From contig NZ_FZOD01000043.1 in assembly GCF_900188345.1 (NCBI RefSeq), positions 1 to 64,000 of the forward strand: a DNA stretch of 64,000 bases, read 5' to 3'. This DNA comes from Streptosporangium subroseum. Its GTDB lineage: Bacteria; Actinomycetota; Actinomycetes; Streptosporangiales; Streptosporangiaceae. Position 1 is the first letter of the stretch, and every line of letters starts with the position of its first letter. Shown here in pieces: positions 8,959-15,703 of the stretch. Position numbers and translations under genes: made by a program. The notes under the pieces are model-generated. The model saw only the letters and a program-made list of their open reading frames with translations, had not been told where the DNA came from and did not search any database.

Positions 8959-10971
8959 ATGTCGTTGGGTGAATTGCGAGTGTTGGGGGCATGTCCGCTG
9001 GACTGCCCGGACACCTGTTCGTGGGTGGTGACCGTTCAAGACGGCAAGGCCGTCAAGATGCGTGGCAATCCCGACCACCCCTACACCCGCGGCGCGCTCT
9101 GCGTGAAGGTCAACCGCTATCTGGAGCACACCCAGGCGCCCGACCGCATCCTCCATCCGATGCGGCGGATCGGGCCCAAGGGATCCGGCAGGTTCGAGCG
9201 GATCAGCTGGGACGAGGCCCTGGAGGAGATCTCCGTACGGCTGCGCGGGATCGTCGACGAGCACGGCGGCGCGGCCATCTGGCCGTACGTGGGCACCGGC
9301 ACGCTCGGCTACGTCCAGGGATCCGAGGGGGTGGCCGGTCGGCGCTTCTGGAACGTGCTCGGAGCCTCCCGGCACTTCCTGAACATCTGCTCGGCGGCCG
9401 GAAACACCGGGCTGTCGCGGATCAACGGCACGCCCGGCGGCATGGATCCGGAGACCTTCGCCCTGTCGAAGCTGATCCTGCTCTGGGGCACGAACACGCT
9501 GACCAGCGGACACCACCTCTGGAAGTTCATCCAGGACGCCCGCGCGGACGGGGCGCACGTGGTGGCGATCGACCCGATCCGCACCCGGACCGCCGAGCAG
9601 GCCGACGAGCACCTGCCGATCCGGCCCGGCACCGACGCCGCCCTCGCGCTCGGGCTGATGAACGTCGTCCTCTCCGAGGGGATGGAAGACCGGGACTACC
9701 TGGAGAACCACACGAACGGCTGGGAGAACCTCCGCGCGGAGATCCTGCGGTATCCCCCGGCGCGCGTGGCGGAGATCACCGGGCTGCCCGAGCCGGACAT
9801 CCGGGCCCTGGGCGTACGGCTGGCGCACACCCGGCCCACCGGCATCCGGGCCACGATGGGCATCCAGCGGCACGCGGGCGGCGGCACCACGATGCGCACG
9901 ATCGCCGCCATCCCGGGGGTGACCGGCGACTGGCGCCATCCCGGTGGGGGGATCGCGTACTCCACCAGCGGGCACATCCACCTGAACATCGACACCCGCG
10001 ACGATCTGCTGGCCGAGCCGGTCCGCACGCTCACCATGACCCGGCTGGCCGACGAGCTGGACGAGTCGGTGAAGTGCCTGTGGGTGTACGCGGCCAACCC
10101 GATGAGCTCCACCGCCGACCAGAACCGCATCCGCGAGAAGCTGCTGCGCGAGGACCTGTTCACGGTCGTGATGGAGCAGTTCCCGACCGACACCGTGGAC
10201 TACGCCGACATCGTGCTGCCCGCGACCATGCAGATCGAGCACACCGACCTGCACGCGGGCTACGGGCACATGTATCTGATGTGGAACGAGCCCGCCGTCG
10301 AGCCGCCGGGCGAGTGCCTGTCCACCGCGGAGACGTTCCGCCGCCTGGCCCGGCACATGGGCCTCACCGAGCCGTCCCTGTACGACTCCGACCTGGAGCT
10401 GGCCGAGCAGCTGCTCTCCTCCGGTCACCCGTCCCTGACGGGCATCACGGTGGACCGGCTACGCAAGGAGGGCTGGGTCCGGCTCAATGTGCCGCAGCCG
10501 TTCGTGCCCTTCACCGACGGCTTTCCGACGCCCTCGGGGAGGATGGAGTTCGGCTCGGAGCCCGCGTACGTCCCCTCGCACACGGCCTCGGCCACGCGCG
10601 GGGCGTATCCGCTGACGCTGATCACCCCCGCCTCCCACACGTTCCTCAACACCATTTTCGCCAACAACCCCGAGCTGCTGCGGCGCTCGAAGGGGCCTCG
10701 GATCCTGGTCAATCCGGCGGACGCCTCGCGACGGGATCTGAGCGACGGGCAGCGGGCCCGGGTGTTCAACGACAACGGCGAGTTCGAGGCCGTGGTGGAG
10801 GTCAGCGACAAGGTGCAGCCCGGCGTGGTGGCCTCCACGAAGGGGCACTGGCGCAAGTTGAGCCGGGGTGGCTCGACGGCGAACGCGGTCGTGGACGCAC
10901 GCGACGCCGACATGGGCCGGGGCGCCGTCTACCACGACAACCTGGTCGAGCTCAGTCCCTGTACTTCTTGA
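8959..10971 (+). CDS. molybdopterin-dependent oxidoreductase (DMSO reductase superfamily)
   Basis: A 670-residue enzyme with an N-terminal [4Fe-4S] site, CPLDCPDTC (Cys-X3-Cys-X3-Cys) with the fourth Cys in RGALCVK. It then has bis-MGD binding regions such as GTNTLTSGHHLWKF, AIDPIRTRTAEQAD and HLPIRPGTDAALALG. The C-terminal molydopterin dinucleotide-binding domain includes LTLITPASHTFLNTIF and HNDNGEFEA-like sequence. There is no Tat signal, so it is probably cytoplasmic. No electron-transfer partner subunit lies nearby. The substrate cannot be assigned; similar actinobacterial proteins are annotated only as molybdopterin oxidoreductases. The start ATG 8959 places the cluster near residue 12. 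The 3' end overlaps the convergent gene by 20 bp. Confidence 0.9.
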   Translation: MSLGELRVLGACPLDCPDTCSWVVTVQDGKAVKMRGNPDHPYTRGALCVKVNRYLEHTQAPDRILHPMRRIGPKGSGRFERISWDEALEEISVRLRGIVDEHGGAAIWPYVGTGTLGYVQGSEGVAGRRFWNVLGASRHFLNICSAAGNTGLSRINGTPGGMDPETFALSKLILLWGTNTLTSGHHLWKFIQDARADGAHVVAIDPIRTRTAEQADEHLPIRPGTDAALALGLMNVVLSEGMEDRDYLENHTNGWENLRAEILRYPPARVAEITGLPEPDIRALGVRLAHTRPTGIRATMGIQRHAGGGTTMRTIAAIPGVTGDWRHPGGGIAYSTSGHIHLNIDTRDDLLAEPVRTLTMTRLADELDESVKCLWVYAANPMSSTADQNRIREKLLREDLFTVVMEQFPTDTVDYADIVLPATMQIEHTDLHAGYGHMYLMWNEPAVEPPGECLSTAETFRRLARHMGLTEPSLYDSDLELAEQLLSSGHPSLTGITVDRLRKEGWVRLNVPQPFVPFTDGFPTPSGRMEFGSEPAYVPSHTASATRGAYPLTLITPASHTFLNTIFANNPELLRRSKGPRILVNPADASRRDLSDGQRARVFNDNGEFEAVVEVSDKVQPGVVASTKGHWRKLSRGGSTANAVVDARDADMGRGAVYHDNLVELSPCTS

Positions 10972-11710
10972 TGAAGGCCATGACGGTGTCGAGCACCTTC
11001 GATCCCTGATCGCCGGTGAAGAGCTGGCTGGCGTGATCCCTGCTGGGGAGGGTGACCAGCCGGCGGTCGGCCGACTTCACGGCCGCGTCGTGGGCGGCCT
11101 GGACCATGTCGAGCGGGGCGAGGCCGTCCTGATCTCCGCCGACCTGGAGGAAGGGCGCCTTGAGCCCGGCGACGTCCTCGGGCTGGACCACCCCGGAGAC
11201 GCTGACGACCCCGGCCACCGGGAACGTCAGCGCGCCGGCCGCGAGGGCGGAGAGGCGTCCGCCCATCGACCCACCGACCAGGAACACCTTCGTGACGCCC
11301 TCCTTGCGCAGCCGCTCGGCCATCGCGACGGTGTCCTCCTCGGGCTCCACCATGTTGTTCCGTTTGAACAGCAGGACCCGATGTCCCGCGTCGACCAGCC
11401 GGTCGGCCAGCGGGAGCCAGTCGCAGACCTTGCCCCGGCGCTCGTAGGAGACGACCACTCCCGCGGATCCCTTGCCCATGATCACGCCCAGGGTGGTGTT
11501 GCCGTCCCGCGTGTACTCGAAGACCTTTCCTGTCTCCTCGGTGACGCAGCCGTCGATGTTCACCCCGGTGGGACTCGGAACGGCGGTCGGGCCGCGGGTC
11601 GATCCGGAGGCCGAAGGCGATGCGGGGCCCGCACCCTGGCTGCCGGCGGTGCCCCCGCAGGCCGCCAGTAACAGGAGCAGACCCATCAGGCCCACCGCTT
11701 GTCTTCTCAT
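10952..11710 (-). CDS. alpha/beta-hydrolase lipoprotein
   Basis: A 252-residue exported lipoprotein. The N-terminus is MRRQAVGLMGLLLLLAAC, a short basic stretch and hydrophobic core ending in a lipobox Cys. A Ser/Pro/Gly-rich linker leads to an alpha/beta hydrolase fold with nucleophile motif GGSMGG, acid residue in GGDQDGL and His in RDHASQL. The start at 11710 has GAGGAGAGG just upstream. It faces a PadR gene across a 16-bp perfect palindrome, so it is likely repressed by that regulator. The substrate is unknown; dienelactone-hydrolase-like or esterase activity is plausible. Confidence 0.82.
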   Translation of the reverse strand: MRRQAVGLMGLLLLLAACGGTAGSQGAGPASPSASGSTRGPTAVPSPTGVNIDGCVTEETGKVFEYTRDGNTTLGVIMGKGSAGVVVSYERRGKVCDWLPLADRLVDAGHRVLLFKRNNMVEPEEDTVAMAERLRKEGVTKVFLVGGSMGGRLSALAAGALTFPVAGVVSVSGVVQPEDVAGLKAPFLQVGGDQDGLAPLDMVQAAHDAAVKSADRRLVTLPSRDHASQLFTGDQGSKVLDTVMAFIKKYRD

Positions 11711-11715
11711 CGACC

Positions 11716-11753
11716 TCTCCTCAACTATGTCTAATCTGACATAGTTGAGGAGA
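11716..11753. promoter_or_regulatory. PadR-type operator, 16-bp perfect inverted repeat
   Basis: TCTCCTCAACTATGTC, spacer TAATCT, then the exact reverse complement. Its centre matches the ATGT-N8-ACAT core known for PadR-family operators. It lies between the divergent lipoprotein hydrolase and PadR genes and covers the hydrolase ribosome binding site. Confidence 0.75.
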
Positions 11754-11791
11754 TCGCATCGACGGTCAAGCCGCATGAGAGGCTGACAGCG

Positions 11792-12409
11792 ATGACCTCA
11801 ACACTCGGATACGCGATCCTCGCGATACTCGCCCGTCACCCGAGATCGGGATATGAGCTGTCCACGGCCATGAGCCGTCCGCTCGGCTACTTCTGGACGG
11901 CGCGGCACAGCCAGATCCACCCGGAGCTGCAACGCCTGGTGGCCGCGCGACAGGTCAGCTTCGAGCAGGTCCCGGGCCCGGGACCGCAGGACAAGAAGAT
12001 CTACTCCCTCACGGACGAGGGGTTGGCCGCGCTGAGGCAGTGGGTGGTCGAACCGCCGCAGATCCGCCCGGAGCGCGACGAGATGGTGCTCAAAACCTAC
12101 GCCGCGTGGCTCGCCGACCCCGCCGAACTCATCAGGCTCTTCCGCGACCAGCTTGAGGCACACGAGCGGCGGCTGTCCTCCTACGAGGAGCAGCGGGCGT
12201 CGATGCCGGAGGCACCCGCCCACGGCAGCCCGGCGTTCGGCAACTACGCGACCCTGTGGTGCGGGATCAGCTACGAGAACCATCGCATCGCCTGGTGCCG
12301 CTGGATGATCGGTCAGCTCGGCACGGACCGCGACCTTCTCGAGAAAAACGATCAGCTCAGCGCGAGCTTGTATCCCTCGTGGGACGCGGTGAAGCCGAGC
12401 GAGTCGTAG
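11792..12409 (+). CDS. PadR-family transcriptional regulator
   Basis: A 205-residue dimeric repressor-type protein. The N-terminal winged helix is typical of PadR: LGYAILAILARHPRSGYEL, then FWTARHSQIHPELQRL and KKIYSLTDEGLAALRQW. The C-terminal Vir_C-like helical domain (about 95-180) includes LIRLFRDQLEAHERRL. The start has GAGAGG upstream. The perfect palindrome in the divergent intergenic region is its probable operator, implying autoregulation and control of the hydrolase. Its 3' end overlaps the convergent acetyltransferase by 58 bp. Confidence 0.93.
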   Translation: MTSTLGYAILAILARHPRSGYELSTAMSRPLGYFWTARHSQIHPELQRLVAARQVSFEQVPGPGPQDKKIYSLTDEGLAALRQWVVEPPQIRPERDEMVLKTYAAWLADPAELIRLFRDQLEAHERRLSSYEEQRASMPEAPAHGSPAFGNYATLWCGISYENHRIAWCRWMIGQLGTDRDLLEKNDQLSASLYPSWDAVKPSES

Positions 12410-12801
12410 AACCGGTGGGCGTCCTTGCGGGACTTGTCCGTGGTGAGCTGGACCAGGGCGCAGCCGCGGACCCGCCCGCGGTCGAGGGCCCACTCCATCA
12501 TCTTCCTGCCCAGTCCCTGTCCGCGCAGATCGGAGGCGACGCGGACCGCCTCGATCTGCATCCGGAGCGCGCCCCGGCGGGAGATGCCGGGGATGTAGGT
12601 GAGCTGCATGGTGCCCACGACCTCGCCGTCCAGCTCCGCGACGATCAGCTCGTTGTTGGGGTCGGCGTCGATGACGTCGAAGGCGGCACGGTGCTCGTCG
12701 CCGAAGGTTCCCTGGCGGGCCGCGGCGACGACGTCGTCGGCGAGCATGGCCACGATGAGCGGGACGTCTTCGGCACGGGCGATACGGAAGTCCACTGGCA
12801 T
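12352..12801 (-). CDS. GNAT-family N-acetyltransferase
   Basis: A 149-residue acetyl-CoA-dependent acetyltransferase. It shows the usual order: N-terminal FRIARAEDVPLIVAML, beta strands around ELIVAELDGEVVGTMQL, the acetyl-CoA loop VASDLRGQGLGRKMMEWA (R-G-x-G-x-G/A type) and C-terminal RFYDSLGFTASHEGYKL. ATG 12801 is chosen; an in-frame upstream extension runs through a 57-bp repeat and is unlikely to be coding. The substrate is unknown. Confidence 0.9.
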   Translation of the reverse strand: MPVDFRIARAEDVPLIVAMLADDVVAAARQGTFGDEHRAAFDVIDADPNNELIVAELDGEVVGTMQLTYIPGISRRGALRMQIEAVRVASDLRGQGLGRKMMEWALDRGRVRGCALVQLTTDKSRKDAHRFYDSLGFTASHEGYKLALS

Positions 12802-12826
12802 ACCGACCAACCTATCCAGCGCGGAA

Positions 12827-12940
12827 ACGGATCCCTTAACCCGGCAGAGCGGCCACAGCCGAAGAGGACTCCGAGACGCGGGCACGGATCCCTTGACCCG
12901 GCAGGCCGGCCACGGCCCAAGGGGGCTTCCAGACGCGAGC
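12827..12940. repeat. 57-bp tandem repeat, two copies
   Basis: Units at 12827-12883 and 12884-12940 are about 80% identical by eye and share ACGGATCCCTT, ACCCGGCAG and CGGCCAC. They lie directly upstream of the acetyltransferase start on the minus strand. No function is evident. Confidence 0.8.
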
Positions 12941-13087
12941 GCGGAGACCGGGACCGCCTGTCGATTCGACCAACTGCCACGGCCTCGGCTCGTTGGTTTC
13001 CGTACAGGTCCCGGATACGACAACCCTGGGAACAATCAGGGTTGCTCCCCGATGTGCACAAGGGACTCGAAAGGGCAACCTGAAGGC

Positions 13088-13552
13088 ATGAAAGACGAAC
13101 TGACTCGACAGGACGAGATGTCCCTCGCCGGAGCGGCCCTGCGCGGAGCTCCCTGGAAGGCCGCCACGGTGGCCGGTGGCGCGGTCGCGGCCACCAGTTT
13201 CGGCCTGGGCGCGATCTCTGGAAGCGCCGATCTGACCTGGGCGATGACGGTCGGCATCGGCCTCTTCGCTCTCATCGCGGCCATCGGCTCGGTCAGCAAG
13301 CCCAACGTCGGCGACCGGGTGACCCGGCAGGCCCGGCTCTGGGCGCAGCGCCACCCCTGGAAATTCTCCCTCTACCCCGCGCTCGGCGCCGCGGCGCTCA
13401 TGTATCCGGTCCAGCTCATCGTCGACGGCGAGGGCGTGTTCGGCGCGGCGCTGGACGCGCTCCAGGGCGGGGTCCTGGTCTACCTGATCACGGCGATCGT
13501 GGCTCTGGCCTTCAGGGGACGGGGCCAGTCGTCCCTGCCTCCCGGCCGCTGA
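13088..13552 (+). CDS. small integral membrane protein, function unknown
   Basis: A 154-residue protein with a charged N-terminus (MKDELTRQDEMSLAG) and about four hydrophobic segments: around AGGAVAATSFGLGAISG, WAMTVGIGLFALIAAIGS, LYPALGAAALMYPVQLIV and VLVYLITAIVALAF. A positive loop (RVTRQARLWAQRHPWKF) suggests the orientation. I do not recognise a named family. CTGAAGG precedes the start weakly. It is alone in its strand segment, with a double hairpin after it. Confidence 0.75.
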   Translation: MKDELTRQDEMSLAGAALRGAPWKAATVAGGAVAATSFGLGAISGSADLTWAMTVGIGLFALIAAIGSVSKPNVGDRVTRQARLWAQRHPWKFSLYPALGAAALMYPVQLIVDGEGVFGAALDALQGGVLVYLITAIVALAFRGRGQSSLPPGR

Positions 13553-13653
13553 ACGGCATTGGGACCTGCGCGCGTCAGTCTGATCGCGGCACCCGGCGGC
13601 CTCGACGTGTTCGCCCTCGCCGCCGCGCTGCCGCACTCCACCCCGGACGCAGG

Positions 13654-13704
13654 CCGGGCCCCGCGGCCCGGATCCTTCCGGTAAGGGCCCCCGCGCCCTA
13701 CCGG
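13654..13704. terminator. two adjacent GC hairpins between convergent genes
   Basis: CCGGGCC-CCGC-GGCCCGG at 13654-13671, then CCGGTAAGGGC...GCCCTACCGG at 13678-13704 with one bulged A. Located between convergent genes, it probably acts in both directions. Confidence 0.55.
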
Positions 13705-13713
13705 CCGAACCCC

Positions 13714-14082
13714 CTACGACTTCTCGTACGCGGCACGGCAGACACAGAACTCGTTGCCCTCCGGGTCGAGCATGACCACCCAGCCCTTGTCGTCGGGGTC
13801 GCGCCGTTCCTCGTGGATCACGGCGCCCAGCCCCACCAGCCGCTCGACCTCCTGATCACGGGTTGTGCCATCGGATCCGGTGACGTCCAGGTGCAGGCGG
13901 TTCTTGGCCGACTTCCCCTCGGGAACCCTGATGAACAGCAGATTCGGCTTGCCCTGGAGAAGGACTTCGTCGTCCTCTTTCCCGTCGTCCGGGTGGATCT
14001 CCCAGCCGGTCGCCCTGCTCCAGAAGGTCGCCAGCTCGTACGGCTGGGCGCAGTCGAAAGTCACGAAGTGAACGTCAATCAT
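13714..14082 (-). CDS. VOC/glyoxalase-like domain protein
   Basis: A 122-residue single-unit protein of the vicinal oxygen chelate fold (glyoxalase_6 type). Features are the N-terminal VHFVTFDCAQPYELATFWS, the middle RLHLDVTGSDGTTRDQE with a metal-ligand-type His, and the C-terminal WVVMLDPEGNEFCVCRA containing the conserved Glu. The start at 14082 follows GGGTGGG. These proteins are often antibiotic-binding or isomerase-like, but the substrate is not predictable here. Confidence 0.88.
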   Translation of the reverse strand: MIDVHFVTFDCAQPYELATFWSRATGWEIHPDDGKEDDEVLLQGKPNLLFIRVPEGKSAKNRLHLDVTGSDGTTRDQEVERLVGLGAVIHEERRDPDDKGWVVMLDPEGNEFCVCRAAYEKS

Positions 14083-14272
14083 GCGCCCACCCAACTCGAC
14101 ACCACCTAAGCTGTCAAGCAGGTTTTCGACACCGCCCATGCCGTAAAGCAGGTTACGGAATGCACCGCTCGGCATCAGCCGTCTTGACGTCCCGGCCGGC
14201 ACCCGTTCAGCGCTCTCGCCCGTGCCAGGTCGGCGCCTCCGGCCGGCACTCCGGGGTACGGCGTCCCCGGTG

Positions 14273-14596
14273 TCAGTGCCCGCCACCGGCGAGGTTGAGA
14301 CCGACGATGCCGGCGACGATGAGCAGGATCGAGGCGACCTTGAGAAACGACACGTCGTCACCCAGGAAGAGCATTCCGAGTGTGGCGGTGCCGACGGCGC
14401 CTATGCCGGTCCAGACGGCGTAGGCCGTACCGATCTCCAGGCTTCTGAGCCCCATCGCGAGCAGGGCGAAGCTGAGAAAGGCGAAGATCAAGAATCCGAA
14501 ACTCGGCAACGGCACGGAGAATCCGTTGCTCATCTTGAGTGAATACGCCATTGCGACTTCGAACAGACCGGCGATGACGATGACGATCCAGGCCAT
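14273..14596 (-). CDS. SMR-family transporter, SugE/Gdx guanidinium-exporter type
   Basis: A 107-residue four-helix small multidrug resistance protein. The membrane-embedded Glu is in the first helix (AGLFEVAMAYSLK). The block GTAYAVWTGIGAVGTATLG resembles SugE/Gdx rather than EmrE. The W/G/S residues typical of Gdx helix 1 are partly replaced (AMAY), so substrate preference is uncertain. AGGAG upstream of the ATG is buried in an imperfect hairpin. It is encoded as a single gene, so a homodimer is expected. Confidence 0.92.
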   Translation of the reverse strand: MAWIVIVIAGLFEVAMAYSLKMSNGFSVPLPSFGFLIFAFLSFALLAMGLRSLEIGTAYAVWTGIGAVGTATLGMLFLGDDVSFLKVASILLIVAGIVGLNLAGGGH

Positions 14597-14633
14597 GACG
14601 ACTCCTCTATAAAGATCTATAAGGAGCGTCGTC
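14597..14633 (-). promoter_or_regulatory. hairpin sequestering the SMR gene ribosome binding site
   Basis: In the transcript GACGAC pairs with GUCGUC, UCCU with AGGA and UAUA with UAUA, with two small bulges and a six-base loop. The AGGAG Shine-Dalgarno and the bases directly before the AUG are in the 3' arm. This can limit translation, or it may instead be a DNA operator. Confidence 0.5.
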
Positions 14634-14709
14634 TTTTCAGTCCGGGTACGGCGCGTCTCGTCCGGGAGGCCTCCCCGCTGGGGGCTCTGTTATGGGAACG
14701 GGGCAGATC

Positions 14710-15495
14710 TCACATTGATTCCCACCAGAGGGTGAACCACTGGTCGCGGGGCACCGGCCACATGTCCAATTCGATCACGGTCGCGATCACCTCGTCGGCC
14801 CGGTCCCGGCCGAGGCAGAGCCTCCGGCAGGCGCTCTCCGCCAGCTCGTCCAGATCGGCGAAACGGGTCAGCGGCGCCAGGCGCCGCTCGTGGCGGACCT
14901 CGTGGCCGAGTGCCTCCGCCGTGGCGATCACGTCGTGGACCGTGGGCCGCGCCGGGCGGGTGATGCCGTGGAAGTGCTGCCAGAGGGGGTTGAGCCAGCT
15001 CATCGGGTGCCGTTCGGTGAGCTCCAGGACGACTCGACGGCGAGCGTGGGCGGACAGCTCGGTGAGAAAGCCGGACAGGTCAGGCACGTTGTAGACGACG
15101 TGCGCGGCGACCGCGACGTCCGCCACCGGGGTCTCGGCCGCGACGTCGGGCCAGCGTCCGTTGACGATCCGGGTCGGGACGCCCAGCCTGGCCGCCCGGG
15201 ACGTCAGCTCGGCCAGCATCGCGGCGGAGGGGTCCACCGCGATCAGCTCTCCCAGGTTCGCGGCCAGCGGAAGTGACGCCGCCCCGCTGCCCGCGCCCAC
15301 GTCCAGCACGCTCCCGCCCCGCGGAAGCGCCTCGGCGACCCGTGTCAGGGTCGGCCCCTCGGGGTCGGCGAGGGCGCGATCGGTCCGCTCGGCGAAGCGC
15401 GCCGGTGAGTAGCCCCAGGGATCGACCGGGGCCTTCGCCGCGATCTCCTCCGGAATCCCCCACCCCGCGAGGTCGGCCCGCCACTGTTCGTCCAT
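14710..15495 (-). CDS. class I SAM-dependent methyltransferase
   Basis: A 261-residue cytoplasmic methyltransferase. Motif I is SVLDVGAGSGAASLPLA, with the acidic end of beta 2 in ELIAVDPSAAMLAEL and motif IV-like VADVAVAAHVVYNVPDL. The N-terminus (WGIPEEIAAKAPVDPWGY) and the C-terminal WPVPRDQWFTLWWE are characteristic of a group of small-molecule methyltransferases in actinomycetes. No adjacent pathway indicates a substrate. Confidence 0.9.
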   Translation of the reverse strand: MDEQWRADLAGWGIPEEIAAKAPVDPWGYSPARFAERTDRALADPEGPTLTRVAEALPRGGSVLDVGAGSGAASLPLAANLGELIAVDPSAAMLAELTSRAARLGVPTRIVNGRWPDVAAETPVADVAVAAHVVYNVPDLSGFLTELSAHARRRVVLELTERHPMSWLNPLWQHFHGITRPARPTVHDVIATAEALGHEVRHERRLAPLTRFADLDELAESACRRLCLGRDRADEVIATVIELDMWPVPRDQWFTLWWESM

Positions 15496-15620
15496 TCGAA
15501 GAGCCTAGAAGAGCCGGCCGGGCCGGTCGATCGACGCCTGGCCGTAGATACGTGGCGGATCGGTCGATCGGCGCCCGGCCGCAGGTGTGGCGAACGCCGC
15601 AATTAAACAGTTTTCTATGG

Positions 15621-15662
15621 GTTACTGGCGGGTAGCATTCCGGGTAAGGTTACTGGTGAGTA
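15621..15662 (+). promoter_or_regulatory. paired operator-like sites upstream of acyl-CoA dehydrogenase
   Basis: GTTACTGGCGGGTA at 15621 and GTTACTGGTGAGTA at 15649, 28 bp apart. The second is a short palindrome (TACT-GGTG-AGTA) and the first a near match. The sequence resembles operators of TetR-type fatty-acid regulators, but no regulator gene lies alongside. Confidence 0.45.
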
Positions 15663-15703
15663 CGTAAGAGTCCCGGTTCCCCCGGTTTCAAGGAGCAGAC
15701 CCC

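Noticed and set aside
12802..13035. N-terminal extension of the acetyltransferase through the 57-bp repeat
   Set aside because: The repeat gives a 19-residue pseudo-repeat, but the family begins at ATG 12801 and the extension has no known domain.
14597..14710. Guanidine riboswitch upstream of the SMR gene
   Set aside because: I could not find the paired ACGR-loop hairpins of the type II class or the larger type I fold. Only a simple sequestering hairpin is supported.
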